From positions 141,683 through 205,682 of the forward strand of contig CAJFRA010000002.1 in NCBI GenBank assembly GCA_904419295.1: 64,000 nt of DNA, given 5' to 3'. Below are positions 43,053-52,794 of this stretch, one piece after another; within the stretch, counting starts at the first letter, position 1, and each line of letters opens with the position of its first letter. The notes below the pieces were generated by a model that worked only from the letters and a program-made list of their open reading frames with translations, ran no database searches and was not told the DNA's origin. A program made the position numbers and the translations under genes. The DNA is from Candidatus Pseudobutyricicoccus lothianensis. Its GTDB lineage: Bacteria > Bacillota > Clostridia > Oscillospirales > Butyricicoccaceae.

Positions 43053-44863
43053 CCGATCACCACCGCCTCGCCACCACCGGCCGGCGGTCCGCCGCCCTCC
43101 ATCGGCATGCCCATATCCATGTTGCCTTCGGTGCTGCCGCCGGCGCCGGGCACCACGGCGATGGTCTCCCCTTCTTCCAGCCCATCGGTCACTTCGATGT
43201 AATCCTGGTCGGAGATGCCCAGCGTCACTTCCTTATAGGTAAAACCTGCAGGCGTGCTGTTCACTCCGCCGTCCGGCGGTGTGCCGCTTTCATCGCTTTG
43301 CTGGCTGCCTGTCTCCTCGTCGGTCTGTACCAGCACCCGGTTGCCCCGGGATACCGCTCCCACGGGCACAGCCAGCACATTTTCCCGGCTCTCCACCTGG
43401 ATGGTGGCGTCTACGTTCATGCCGGGCAGCAGGCCGTCAAAGGAATCGATCTGGATGGTCACCGGGTATGTGGTGACGCCGTTTGTGGTGGTGCCGTTGA
43501 TGCTCACTTTCGTCACAGTGCCTGTATAGGTCTGGCCCTCTGCCGCATCGGCGGTGATGGTCACCTGCTGGCCCACCTGGACTTTGTTCACATCCAGCTC
43601 ATCCACATTCATGGTCATTTTTAAGTAGGAGAGGTCGAAGACCGTGCACAAAGTCTTGCCGCTTTCCAGCTTGTCGCCGGCCTTGTAGTTCTTTTCAATG
43701 ATGGTCCCGCTGATGGGAGAGGTGATCACATAGTCGCCCATCTGGTCCACCTGGCCTTCCAGGGCCAGTTCGGCGTTGCGCACCGCGTCGGCACTGTTGG
43801 CGATCTGATTGTCCAGTTCCTCACTGGTCAGCACCACCAGCACCTGGTCCTGGGCCACGGTATCCCCTTCCTGCACGTTGATCTGGGCCACGTCGCCGCC
43901 GATGGTGGCCATCACCGTCACCTCATCGGAATAGGCAAACGTGCCGCTGCTGCTGCAGGCCACCGACCCCACCATGGCGGTGGCTGTCTGTTCGGGCGCG
44001 ATGGCCCCCGGGTTCTGCACCTGGATGGTGATCTGGCGCACTGGCCGGCCGCCGTCCAGCACCTCTTCGGCGCCTACGGTGGAGATGGTGCCGCTCAGGG
44101 TTTCAAAGGAGCCGTCCACCGTCACGGTGGCAGGCTGGCCCACATAGAAACTAGCGGCATCCGCCGCATGGAAAGGCACGGTCAGATTCATCACTGCACT
44201 GTTGCGGATGGTGGCCACCTGCTGGCCTGCCGCCACGGTGTCCCCCTGTTTGACATCCAGGCTCACCACGGTACCGCCCCGGGTGGCCTTGATGTTCAGA
44301 TCCTCTTTTTGTTGCAAAGCTTGCTCATAGCTGCGTTGGCTCTGCTGCAGGGAAAGTTCGCCCTGCTCCACGCTGTGGGATACCGTGGAATTGTCCACCT
44401 GGTACAAGGTGGTATCCTTTTCCACGATGTCCCCTTCTTCAAAGGGGGCGCTGATGATATCGCCTGAAACCAAAGAAGTCAGCACATAGCTTTCCGCAGG
44501 GGCCAGGGTGCCGGTGCCCGTCAGTTCCTCGGTGATGGTGCGCCGTTCCACCTGGACGGTCTCATAGCCCGCCATGACATCTTGCCCCTCGTCTTGTTTT
44601 CGGTTGCGCACCAGAAAGACACCCACTACAACGGCTACGACGGCCACAGCGGCCAAGATGCGGCGGATCAACCGGCGGCGCCGGTTCCGCTTTACGCTGG
44701 CCGGCACCTGGAGGGGGGTGGGGTCTGGCATTGGGACCGGTGCGGAGGCGGAAGCCTGCAGCGTTTTCTTTTCTTTCTGTTCCGGTGCCGCCGCGGCTTC
44801 TGACCCTTTTTCCGGCTGGGTCTGTTGCCCAGCGGCCGGATCGTTCTGCTGCATTTGCTTCAT
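43049..44863 (-). CDS. HlyD/MacA-type efflux adaptor protein
   Basis: This 604-residue membrane-fusion-type adaptor has a cytoplasmic Pro/Ala/Gln-rich N terminus, a basic patch (VKRNRRRRLIRRI), one membrane helix (about residues 68-87), then lipoyl-like and beta-barrel domains (GTGTLAPAESYVL, LDVKQGDTVAAGQQVATI, SPISGTIIEKNYKAGDKLESGKTL). The C terminus is a Gly/Met/Pro-rich tail. The first residues could start at 44854 instead of 44863. It is first in the operon and should join the permease outside the membrane. Confidence 0.9.
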   Translation of the reverse strand: MKQMQQNDPAAGQQTQPEKGSEAAAAPEQKEKKTLQASASAPVPMPDPTPLQVPASVKRNRRRRLIRRILAAVAVVAVVVGVFLVRNRKQDEGQDVMAGYETVQVERRTITEELTGTGTLAPAESYVLTSLVSGDIISAPFEEGDIVEKDTTLYQVDNSTVSHSVEQGELSLQQSQRSYEQALQQKEDLNIKATRGGTVVSLDVKQGDTVAAGQQVATIRNSAVMNLTVPFHAADAASFYVGQPATVTVDGSFETLSGTISTVGAEEVLDGGRPVRQITIQVQNPGAIAPEQTATAMVGSVACSSSGTFAYSDEVTVMATIGGDVAQINVQEGDTVAQDQVLVVLTSEELDNQIANSADAVRNAELALEGQVDQMGDYVITSPISGTIIEKNYKAGDKLESGKTLCTVFDLSYLKMTMNVDELDVNKVQVGQQVTITADAAEGQTYTGTVTKVSINGTTTNGVTTYPVTIQIDSFDGLLPGMNVDATIQVESRENVLAVPVGAVSRGNRVLVQTDEETGSQQSDESGTPPDGGVNSTPAGFTYKEVTLGISDQDYIEVTDGLEEGETIAVVPGAGGSTEGNMDMGMPMEGGGPPAGGGEAVVIG

Positions 44864-45227
44864 TCTATCATTCCTCTTTTCTGTATGGGATCTGTTCTTT
44901 TTTCCGCGTTCCGTGCTTTATCATAGCACAAAAAAAGCCCTCTGTGTGGTCTGGTCCGTTACGGTTCTGTGTGGAAATTGTAAACGAAACTTAAATTTTT
45001 TGCTGCCCGCCTGCAGCGATCCCCTTCGTCAAAATATAGAATTTTCCAGTATATATTTTGTACATTTTGCCAAGAAACAAAAGCTCTGCCGCTGCTGTGT
45101 ACCCCGCAATGTAAAATCCAATTTATTCTATTATTTTTTCTTTTCTTTCAGTATATCTCAATGGTTTGCGGCCCGTGCTTAGAGCTAGCTCCAAGTGTTT
45201 AGACCCTAAACTTTTTGTTCCATTCGC
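44864..45227. other. Divergent intergenic region, efflux operon and MATE gene
   Basis: No gene is supported on either strand. A minus-strand TATGAT that could be the -10 of the efflux operon lies near 44922. The middle is AT-rich, with no clear dyad seen by eye. Confidence 0.5.
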
Positions 45228-45257
45228 TGGACAGGGCGCACTGTTTTGTACTATAAT
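45228..45257 (+). promoter_or_regulatory. Promoter of the MATE gene
   Basis: TGGACA at 45228-45233 and TATAAT at 45252-45257, spacer 18 bp. Confidence 0.65.
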
Positions 45258-45294
45258 AAATTCTATCAAAACACTGTGAAAGAGGGAAAGGAGC

Positions 45295-46794
45295 GTGATT
45301 GCCGCATCCGGCGCGGCAAATTTTATGAAAACTTCACCGGATCAACAAAGGGACGCCTCATTGGGCCCCCGCATGGCGCTGGACTTGGTTCCGCCTGGCG
45401 ATGACAGCCACTTCGTGGTAGCCAAAAAGACCAAGGAAAAGCTGCCAGAAGGGGTGACGTCCAAAGCGATGTACAAGGACATCCTGCACATCGCCTGGCC
45501 CTCCTTTATCGAGCTGATGCTGACGCAGCTGGCCTCCATGGTCGACCTGATGATGGTCGGGCAGCTGGGCGCCTGGGCCATCACCTCGGTGGGTTTGACC
45601 ACACAGCCAAAATTCTTGATGATGACCATGTTCCAGGCCATGAACGTGGGCGCCACCGCCCTGGTGGCCCGGCACAAAGGCGCCGGCGAACGGGAAAGGG
45701 CCAATTTGATCATGCGCCAGGCCCTGGTGCTCACTTTGATTTTATCCGTCATCGGCGGCATTGTGGTCTTTTTGTTTGCCGAACCCTTGGTGCACTTTAT
45801 GGGCGCCACCGAAGCGGCCACCCTGGCCGGCGGCACGGATTACCTGCGCATCCAGGCTTTGGGCATCGTCACCGTGGCGCTGACCAGTACCATCACCGCC
45901 TCGCTCCGCGGCGCGGGCAACAGCCGTACCGCCATGCTGTATAACCTGACGGCCAACATCGTCAACGTGATCTTCAACTACCTGCTGATCTACGGCCATT
46001 TCGGCTTCCCCCGCATGGAGGTTGCCGGCGCTTCGCTGGCCACAGTCATCGGGCAGGCGGTGGCCATGGTGCTGGCGTTCCTATCCGTCATGGGGCACCG
46101 CAACTATGTACACCTGTCTTTCCGGGATGGCTTCCGCCCCCAGCGCCATGCCATGATCTCCATTTTCAACATCGGCATTCCCGCCATGGTGGAGCAGATC
46201 GTAATGCGCGTGGGCGTCATCCTCTATTCCAAGACCGTGGCGTCTTTGGGCACTGTGCCCTTTGCCACCCACCAGGTGTGCATGAATATCCAGGCCCTCT
46301 CCTTTATGAACGGCCAGGCTTTCGCTGTGTCAGCCACGTCGCTCATGGGGCAGAGCTTGGGTAAAAAGCGGCCGGATATGGCGGAATACTACACCACCCG
46401 TACCCGCCGCTTGGGCATGAGCGTTTCCATACTCATCATGCTCGTGTTCATTCTGTTTGGCGGCACCATCGTGGGGTTCTATAACGACGATCCGCAGATC
46501 GTCGAGACCGGTTCCCGCATTTTGATGTTCGTCGCCCTGATCCAGCCATTCCAGTCCTCCCAGTTCATTCTGGCAGGTTCGCTGCGCGGCGCAGGCGATA
46601 CCAAAGCCACGGCAGTCATCACGCTGCTCACGGTCTTGTGCATCCGTCCCCCGCTGGCTATGGTGGGCATCCATGTGCTCCACTGGGGCCTGTACGGCGC
46701 TTGGGTCGCCCTGGTGGTGGATCAGCTGCTCCGTTCTTTGCTCGTCTGGCTCCGTTTTGTTTCAGGCAAGTGGAAGAAAGTGCGCGTCATTTAG
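45295..46794 (+). CDS. MATE family multidrug efflux transporter
   Basis: A 499-residue, about twelve-helix MATE transporter exporting cationic compounds with Na or H exchange. Two MatE halves are visible (IAWPSFIELMLTQLASMVDLMMVGQLG, and FNIGIPAMVEQIVMRVGVILYSKTV). The GTG at 45295 is very close to the AAAGGAG site; the ATG at 45325 is a realistic alternative and the first 60 residues are hydrophilic and atypical. It is followed by a terminator. Confidence 0.93.
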   Translation: MIAASGAANFMKTSPDQQRDASLGPRMALDLVPPGDDSHFVVAKKTKEKLPEGVTSKAMYKDILHIAWPSFIELMLTQLASMVDLMMVGQLGAWAITSVGLTTQPKFLMMTMFQAMNVGATALVARHKGAGERERANLIMRQALVLTLILSVIGGIVVFLFAEPLVHFMGATEAATLAGGTDYLRIQALGIVTVALTSTITASLRGAGNSRTAMLYNLTANIVNVIFNYLLIYGHFGFPRMEVAGASLATVIGQAVAMVLAFLSVMGHRNYVHLSFRDGFRPQRHAMISIFNIGIPAMVEQIVMRVGVILYSKTVASLGTVPFATHQVCMNIQALSFMNGQAFAVSATSLMGQSLGKKRPDMAEYYTTRTRRLGMSVSILIMLVFILFGGTIVGFYNDDPQIVETGSRILMFVALIQPFQSSQFILAGSLRGAGDTKATAVITLLTVLCIRPPLAMVGIHVLHWGLYGAWVALVVDQLLRSLLVWLRFVSGKWKKVRVI

Positions 46795-46804
46795 TTCTTT
46801 TTGG

Positions 46805-46837
46805 GGCCGCGGCCAATGGCTGCGGCTCTTTTTTTGC
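46805..46837 (+). terminator. Terminator after the MATE gene
   Basis: A GGGCCGCGGCC/GGCTGCGGCTC stem closes an AAT loop, followed by a run of seven T. Confidence 0.85.
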
Positions 46838-46946
46838 ATTTTCGCAGTTTACAAAAAAATTCTGGCGTTTTTCTCGATTTTGTTGTATTACTAAAAGAAA
46901 GAATGGGATTTGCCCTATTTCTATGTACCGTTTGGGAGGGACCGAC

Positions 46947-47828
46947 ATGAACGCAGTGGAAACGATCCACAGCAAATACCCGACTATGACCAAAAAGCAG
47001 CGCATTTTGGCCGATTACATGCTGGCCAACCCGGAATCCATGTGTTTTATGACCATGAAGGATCTGGCTGCTGCCACCAGCGTATCGGAAATGACCATTC
47101 TGCACGCCTGCGCCGCCCTGGGCTACGCCAATTACAACGAACTGAAGTATGAATTCCGCAAATACCTCAGCGAGCGGAACCGGGTGCGGGTGCAGCAGGA
47201 AAACGAATACCAAAACGCGGCGGTGCCGGAATATGAGCTCAACGATAAGAAGCGCTTGTTTTCCCAGCTGTGTCAAGAGGAATTCGACCTGGTCCAGCTG
47301 CTGTTCAACGAGCTGGATGCAGACCTTTTGTTCCAGGCAGCCGAAATGCTGATGGACGCCAACTTGACCGTGTTCTGTGCCCGGGGCGTCTCCATGCAGA
47401 TCGCGGAATTCCTCTTCATGCGCCTGGCCACCATGGGCTTGCCTTCGGTGATCATGAACACCGAGCTCAACGACAGCATCCAGTCGCTGCTGCCCCTGTT
47501 CAACAGCTCTACCTTGGTGGTACCCATCTCCCTGCCGGATTATTACCTGATGACTTCCAAAGTCTGCGAGTTCGCCAACCAGCGCCACACCCGCATCTTG
47601 TGTTTGACCGATGCCACCCGCCACTCTCCGGTGATCCCCATGGCCGATCTGGTCCTCACCGCCCCCTGCACCTCCCGGTTGTTCCTCAACACGCCTGCTC
47701 CCATGCTTTTTTTGGCCAACCTGCTCTCCGCTGCGCTCAACATTGAAAAAAGCGCGCGCCGTACCACAAAGTTTCACACTCCCACAGAATTTGCTCAACT
47801 TTTCAGTGAGAATTGTAGTAAACGCTAA
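46947..47828 (+). CDS. MurR/RpiR family transcriptional regulator
   Basis: This 293-residue regulator has an N-terminal HTH_6 domain (residues 1-75, YPTMTKKQRILADYMLANPE then TSVSEMTILHACAALGYANYNELK) and a SIS sugar-phosphate-binding domain (about 115-250). The normally Ser/Thr-rich phosphosugar loops are diverged, so the ligand may differ. GGGAGGG precedes the ATG at 46947. It lies 240 bp upstream of the opp operon on the same strand; repeats in the gap are candidate binding sites. Confidence 0.88.
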   Translation: MNAVETIHSKYPTMTKKQRILADYMLANPESMCFMTMKDLAAATSVSEMTILHACAALGYANYNELKYEFRKYLSERNRVRVQQENEYQNAAVPEYELNDKKRLFSQLCQEEFDLVQLLFNELDADLLFQAAEMLMDANLTVFCARGVSMQIAEFLFMRLATMGLPSVIMNTELNDSIQSLLPLFNSSTLVVPISLPDYYLMTSKVCEFANQRHTRILCLTDATRHSPVIPMADLVLTAPCTSRLFLNTPAPMLFLANLLSAALNIEKSARRTTKFHTPTEFAQLFSENCSKR

Positions 47829-47839
47829 AAATTATTTCA

Positions 47840-47850
47840 ATTATGTTTCA
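47840..47850. promoter_or_regulatory. Direct repeat TATGTTTCATA, copy 1
   Basis: The copy is identical to 47978-47988 and lies just after the RpiR gene. It is a candidate operator for RpiR control of opp. Confidence 0.45.
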
Positions 47851-47894
47851 TATATTTTAAAATTTGATTTTTCATTTTTAAACAGTTTGGGTCA

Positions 47895-47938
47895 AGACTG
47901 TGAAATTTGCTGATAATTTTGGCATTCTTCACAGTCTT
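47895..47938. promoter_or_regulatory. Inverted repeat AAGACTGTGAA / TTCACAGTCTT
   Basis: Two perfect 11-bp arms (47895-47905 and 47928-47938) are 22 bp apart, 12 bp upstream of the opp -35. It is either a looped operator or a weak terminator of the RpiR gene; there is no T run. Confidence 0.5.
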
Positions 47939-47949
47939 CAATAAATTTA

Positions 47950-47988
47950 TTGACTTTGCCTATAGTGAAAACTAAAATATGTTTCATA
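47950..47988 (+). promoter_or_regulatory. opp promoter with overlapping repeat copy 2
   Basis: TTGACT (47950-47955), 17-bp spacer, TAAAAT (47973-47978), then TATGTTTCATA at 47978-47988 exactly over the start region, suggesting repression. Confidence 0.7.
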
Positions 47989-48067
47989 AAAGTGCCGGGC
48001 CGCTTGCTGTGACAGATGCCCCTACGGCGAGGGCCGGCGATCTTACCGCTAAAGGAGAGTCTTTGTT

Positions 48068-49786
48068 ATGAAAACAAAACGGTTTTTGGCGTTCCTTCTG
48101 GCGGCTGTCATGTGTTTGTCGTTGGCTGGCTGCGCCGGCCAGGGCGACCCCAATGCCAACACAAACAACAATGATACCGCCAACCAACAGCAGGAGGCCG
48201 GGGAGCCCGATGCTGAACAGTATCTGAACGTCTATCTCGGTGCTGAGCCCAGTACGTTTGACATTTCTCTGCGTACCGATACCTATTCCAGCACCATCAT
48301 GCTGAACACCATGGAAGGCCTGATCCGCACGGAATACCACGACGGCGAATATGTGGCCACCCCGGCGGAAGCCGAAACCTGGAACATCAGCGATGACCAG
48401 ACTGTGTGGACCTTCCACCTGCGCGACGGTTTGAAGTGGCAGGACGGCGAACCCGTCACCGCTCAGCAGTATGTCTATTCCCTGCAGCGCACGGCGGACC
48501 CGGCCACCGGTTCCCCCAACACCATCTTCCTGCAGCCCATCCTGAACTTCAATGAAGTGAATACCGGCGCGATGCCTGTGGACCAGCTGGGTGTCCGCGC
48601 AGTGGACGAGCAGACCCTGGAGATTACGCTGAGCGCCCCTACCCCTGCGTTCCTGTCCATGATCAGCAGCAGCGTCTATTATCCCCAGCGCCAGGATGTG
48701 ATCGAGGCCAATGGCGAGAAGTTCGGTTCGGAAGCCGACGCCTACATCGGCAACGGCCCCTTCAAAGTGGCAGAGTGGACCCACAATAGCAACATCAAGC
48801 TGGAAAAGAACGAAAACTACTGGGATGCTGACACCGTGAAACTGGAAACAGTGAACATTGCCATCATCACCGATTCCAGCACATCCCACAATTCCTTCCT
48901 GACTGGCGAGCTGGATATCATCAACAACGTGGACACCCAGGAGTGGAAGATGCAGTTTGAGGCCGATGAAGCCAATGTCTCTGCGCCTTACACCACCGCC
49001 ACCATGAACTTCCAGTTCTACAACTATAAGGACGCTCTGTTCTCCAACGTAAACATCCGCAAGGCCTTTACACTGTGCCTGGATCTGGACGATCTGAACG
49101 AAATGTGCTACGGCGGCCTGCGTGATCCTGCAGAGGGCTGGGTCGTCCCCAACATGACAGTCGGTGATAAAAATTACCGCGACGAAGCCGGCGATATGAT
49201 CGCCGAGATGAAGGCCGATCTGGAAGCTGAGGGCAAGACCCCGAAGGATCTGCTGCTGCAAGGCATGGAAGAACTGGGCCTGGGCAATGATCCCTCCACT
49301 TTGGATGTGACATACTCCCTGGCCGGCACCAGCGAATGGTACCGCACCATGGGCGAATATCTGCAGCAGGTCTACAAGCAGGAACTAGGTGTAGATATCG
49401 AGATCAGCTATGCTGAATGGGGCATTTTCCAATCCAACGTGCAGAGCGGCAACTATCAGATCGGTATGATGAGCTGGGGTGCTTACTACAACGATCCTTA
49501 TGATGTTCTGACCCTGTACACCTCCGGCTACGATGCCATCGGCACCGGCTGGGCCAACGATGAGTTCGACCAGATCGTGGCTGCTTCTGCCCACGAGACA
49601 GATGATGCCCAGCGCCTGCAGGATTACATCGACGCCGAGACCATCCTGCTGAAGGATGAATGTGTCGTCTGCCCGCTGGCTACCACGGTCTACAACCGTT
49701 TCCTCAAGAGCTATGTCTATGGCTACGATGAGGAGGGCGCCTTCACCTCCACCGGTTACAAGTATATGTATACTTCCGGCCGTTAA
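48068..49786 (+). CDS. oppA: Oligopeptide ABC transporter substrate-binding lipoprotein OppA
   Basis: A 572-residue SBP_bac_5 lipoprotein. The signal peptide ends LSLAGC (lipidated Cys22), then an Asn/Gln/Asp tether. The fold carries the usual segments YLGAEPSTFDISLRTDTYS, WQDGEPVTAQQYVYSLQR and PNTIFLQPILNF. It binds peptides outside the membrane. It heads the operon oppA-oppB-oppC-oppD-oppF. Several Asn/Asp-rich and aromatic patches suggest short-peptide specificity but do not define it. Confidence 0.94.
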   Translation: MKTKRFLAFLLAAVMCLSLAGCAGQGDPNANTNNNDTANQQQEAGEPDAEQYLNVYLGAEPSTFDISLRTDTYSSTIMLNTMEGLIRTEYHDGEYVATPAEAETWNISDDQTVWTFHLRDGLKWQDGEPVTAQQYVYSLQRTADPATGSPNTIFLQPILNFNEVNTGAMPVDQLGVRAVDEQTLEITLSAPTPAFLSMISSSVYYPQRQDVIEANGEKFGSEADAYIGNGPFKVAEWTHNSNIKLEKNENYWDADTVKLETVNIAIITDSSTSHNSFLTGELDIINNVDTQEWKMQFEADEANVSAPYTTATMNFQFYNYKDALFSNVNIRKAFTLCLDLDDLNEMCYGGLRDPAEGWVVPNMTVGDKNYRDEAGDMIAEMKADLEAEGKTPKDLLLQGMEELGLGNDPSTLDVTYSLAGTSEWYRTMGEYLQQVYKQELGVDIEISYAEWGIFQSNVQSGNYQIGMMSWGAYYNDPYDVLTLYTSGYDAIGTGWANDEFDQIVAASAHETDDAQRLQDYIDAETILLKDECVVCPLATTVYNRFLKSYVYGYDEEGAFTSTGYKYMYTSGR

Positions 49787-49837
49787 GGGCCCTGGCATAT
49801 TGCAGAAACCAATAGACCATTGTTAGAATGAAATGCT

Positions 49838-49870
49838 GAAAGAGGCAGCGCTTCGGCGTTGCCTCTTTTC
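49838..49870 (+). terminator. Hairpin between oppA and oppB
   Basis: The stem AAAGAGGCAGCG and its near-complement around a CTTC tetraloop lie directly before the oppB Shine-Dalgarno. It probably attenuates expression or protects oppA mRNA so that more binding protein than permease is made. Confidence 0.6.
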
Positions 49871-49887
49871 AAAGGAGGAGATCTCTT

Positions 49888-50817
49888 TTGCCAAAATACA
49901 TTCTCAAGCGTGTCTTGTACATGCTTATCACACTGTTTTTTGTGGTCACGGTGACATTCTTCCTGATGCGCAGCATCCCCGGTGACCCGTTGGCCAGCAT
50001 GGCCCGCAACCTGCCGGATCAGACCCGGGAAAACTACTATGCCAAGTACGGCTTGGACAAACCCTTGTTTGAGCAATACCTCACGTATTTGGAAAACCTG
50101 CTCCACGGCGATTTGGGCGAAAGCCTGGTGTACCCGGGGCGTTCTGTCACCGAGACCATTGCCAGCACTTCCCCGGTCTCCGGCTTGACCGGCGGTATCG
50201 CCCTGGTGATCGGCGTATTGCTGGGCGTGATGCTGGGCATCATTGCCGCCCTCTATAAAAATCGATGGCCCGATTACCTCGTGATGTTCATCGCCATATT
50301 GGGCATCACCATACCGGTGTTCGTGCTGGCCTCCCTGCTGCAATATTTCTTCTCGGTGCAGCTGGGCGTCTTGCCCACTTCGGGCTGGGGCGAGCCAAAA
50401 CACTTGATCATGCCGGTCATCGTCTTGTGTTTCAGCACCATTGCCACCTATGCCCGCTACATCAAATCCAGCATGCTGGACGTGCTGGGTCAGGATTACA
50501 TCCTGACTGCTCAGGCCAAAGGCCTGAGCCAGAGCCAAGTGATCCGCCGCCATGTGCTGCGCAACTCCCTGCTGCCCGCCATCACCATTTTGGCCGGCCG
50601 TATCGTAGGCATTTTCACCGGCGCTTTCGTGGTGGAAAAGATGTTCAGCATCCCGGGCATCGGCTTTTACTATATCAGTTCCATCAACAACAACGACTAC
50701 TCTATGACCATGGGCGTCACCATCTTCTACGCTGCCCTGTTCGTCGTGATGCAGCTGATCGTGGATATCGTATACACCCTGGTGGATCCCCGCATCCGCC
50801 TGTCGGACGACAAATAG
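49888..50817 (+). CDS. oppB: Oligopeptide ABC transporter permease OppB
   Basis: A 309-residue permease of the DppB/OppB type with six helices and the EAA loop QAKGLSQSQVIRRHVLRNSLLPAITILAGRI. The start is TTG 49888, after AAAGGAGG. The stop is 12 nt from the oppC start. Confidence 0.94.
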   Translation: MPKYILKRVLYMLITLFFVVTVTFFLMRSIPGDPLASMARNLPDQTRENYYAKYGLDKPLFEQYLTYLENLLHGDLGESLVYPGRSVTETIASTSPVSGLTGGIALVIGVLLGVMLGIIAALYKNRWPDYLVMFIAILGITIPVFVLASLLQYFFSVQLGVLPTSGWGEPKHLIMPVIVLCFSTIATYARYIKSSMLDVLGQDYILTAQAKGLSQSQVIRRHVLRNSLLPAITILAGRIVGIFTGAFVVEKMFSIPGIGFYYISSINNNDYSMTMGVTIFYAALFVVMQLIVDIVYTLVDPRIRLSDDK

Positions 50818-50829
50818 GAGGTGCACCTT

Positions 50830-51756
50830 ATGGAAATGGATAAGATCCCAAGCGAAAAATTCCAGATCATCGGTGCCGATGAAGCCAAGGCCGACGCCAT
50901 TGCCCGTCCCCGGGTCAGCTATCTGCAGGATGTATGGCGCCGGTTCCGCCAAAACAAAATGGCTTTGATCGCCCTGATTATCCTGACGATCCTGATCGTT
51001 ATGGTGCTGATCGGCCCGGCCATCAGCGGCTATGAATTTGAAGAGGTGGACAAGACCGCCCGCAACATGGGCCCCAGCGCTTCCCACTGGTTCGGCACCG
51101 ATAAACTGGGCCGCGACTTATTCGCCCGCGTGTGGCAAGGCGGCCGCGTCTCCATCCTCATCGGTTTGGTCGGCGCCCTGGTCTCCGCCGTCATCGGCTG
51201 CCTGTATGGCGGCATCGCCGCTTATTTCGGCGGCATCGTAGACGATGTGATGATGCGTATTTTGGAAGTCATCATCAGTATCCCCTACCTGATCGTGGTC
51301 ATTTTGCTCTCGGTGGTCTTGGAGAGCAAGAGCGTGGGCACGCTGATCTTGGCTATGACCATCGCCGGCTGGTGCCAGACGGCCCGTCTGGTCCGCGGCC
51401 AGATGCTGTCGCTGAAGAGCCAGGAATACGTACTGGCAGCCCAGGCCTTGGGTGTCAGCCCCTGGCGCATCATCCTCAAGCACATGCTGCCCAACACCTT
51501 GAGCGTCATCTTGGTGTCCGTCACCTTCGACATCCCCAACTACATCTTCTCAGAGGCGTTTTTGAGCTACGTGGGCCTGGGCATCCAGCCCCCCAACACC
51601 AGCTGGGGCGCCCTGTGCTCCATGGCCCAGACCACCTTTACCTTCTACCCCTATCAGCTGTTCTTCCCCGCTTTGATGATCGCCCTGACCATGCTTTCCT
51701 TCACGCTGCTGGGCGACGGCCTGCGCGATGCGTTGGACCCCCGTTTGAGAAAGTAG
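50830..51756 (+). CDS. oppC: Oligopeptide ABC transporter permease OppC
   Basis: A 308-residue permease of the DppC/OppC type. It has the OppC_N leader ([27 protein letters not shown]), then the second half with the EAA loop [43 protein letters not shown]. The ATG at 50830 fits GGAGG better than the GTG at 50821. It pairs with OppB in the membrane. Confidence 0.94.
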   Translation: MEMDKIPSEKFQIIGADEAKADAIARPRVSYLQDVWRRFRQNKMALIALIILTILIVMVLIGPAISGYEFEEVDKTARNMGPSASHWFGTDKLGRDLFARVWQGGRVSILIGLVGALVSAVIGCLYGGIAAYFGGIVDDVMMRILEVIISIPYLIVVILLSVVLESKSVGTLILAMTIAGWCQTARLVRGQMLSLKSQEYVLAAQALGVSPWRIILKHMLPNTLSVILVSVTFDIPNYIFSEAFLSYVGLGIQPPNTSWGALCSMAQTTFTFYPYQLFFPALMIALTMLSFTLLGDGLRDALDPRLRK

Positions 51757-51765
51757 GCGACCAGA

Positions 51766-52794
51766 ATGGAAAACAAAGAAAAGATCCTGGAAGTGAAAGA
51801 CCTGCGGGTCTCCTTCAACACCTATGCCGGCGAAGTGCGTGCGGTACGCGGCGTGGATTTCGACCTGCACCAGGGCGAGACCTTGTGCTTTGTAGGCGAA
51901 TCGGGCTGCGGCAAGACCGTGACTTCCAAAGCCATCCTGCGGCTGCTGCAACCGCCTTTCGCCACCATCAAAGAGGGCTCCCAGATCCTCTTCCGCGGCG
52001 AAGATGTGCTGCAAATGGATAAAAAGCGGCTGCGCAATTACCGGGGCAACGATGTGAGCATGATCTTCCAAGACCCCATGACATCTCTGAACCCCACCAT
52101 GACTTGCGGCAAGCAGATCATGGAGAGCCTGCTGCTGCACAAAAACATGACAAAGGCCCAAGCCAGGGAAGAGGCCATCCACACGCTGGAGCTGGTCAAG
52201 ATCCCCGACGCGGCCAAGCGCATGGATGATTATCCCCACCAGATGTCAGGCGGCATGCGGCAGCGCGTGATGATCGCCATCGCCCTTTCCTGCTCGCCCC
52301 ACATCCTCATTGCCGACGAGCCCACCACCGCCCTGGATGTGACCATCCAGGCCCAGATCATCGACCTGCTGCGGGAGCTGCGGGATCAGCTGAACACCGC
52401 CATCATCCTGGTGACCCATGACCTGGGCGTGGTGGCCAACTTTGCCGACCGCATCCAGGTGATGTACGCCGGCCAGGTCATCGAACGGGGCTCTGTCCGC
52501 GAGATCTTTTACGAAGCCAAGCACCCCTATACCTGGGCCCTTTTGAGCTCGGTACCCACGCTGGACAAGAGCAATAAGCAGGAACTGTACACCCTGAAGG
52601 GCACACCGCCCGACCTGATCCTGCCCTTGGAGCACTGCCCCTTTGCGGCCCGCTGCGAATACTGCATGCCCATCTGCAAAGAGACCATGCCTCCGGAGAC
52701 CGTTTTGTCCGACACCCACAAAGTATCTTGCTGGCTGCAGCACCCCAATGCGCCCAAGGTACAATCCTACTACGACAGGAAGGCGGCGGAATAA
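51766..52794 (+). CDS. oppD: Oligopeptide ABC transporter ATPase OppD
   Basis: A 342-residue ATPase with Walker A GESGCGKT, signature [17 protein letters not shown] and Walker [15 protein letters not shown], plus the C-terminal oligo-HPY domain with a Cys-rich Fe-S-like set ([15 protein letters not shown]). It starts 9 nt after oppC and ends with the stop codon directly before oppF. Confidence 0.95.
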   Translation: MENKEKILEVKDLRVSFNTYAGEVRAVRGVDFDLHQGETLCFVGESGCGKTVTSKAILRLLQPPFATIKEGSQILFRGEDVLQMDKKRLRNYRGNDVSMIFQDPMTSLNPTMTCGKQIMESLLLHKNMTKAQAREEAIHTLELVKIPDAAKRMDDYPHQMSGGMRQRVMIAIALSCSPHILIADEPTTALDVTIQAQIIDLLRELRDQLNTAIILVTHDLGVVANFADRIQVMYAGQVIERGSVREIFYEAKHPYTWALLSSVPTLDKSNKQELYTLKGTPPDLILPLEHCPFAARCEYCMPICKETMPPETVLSDTHKVSCWLQHPNAPKVQSYYDRKAAE

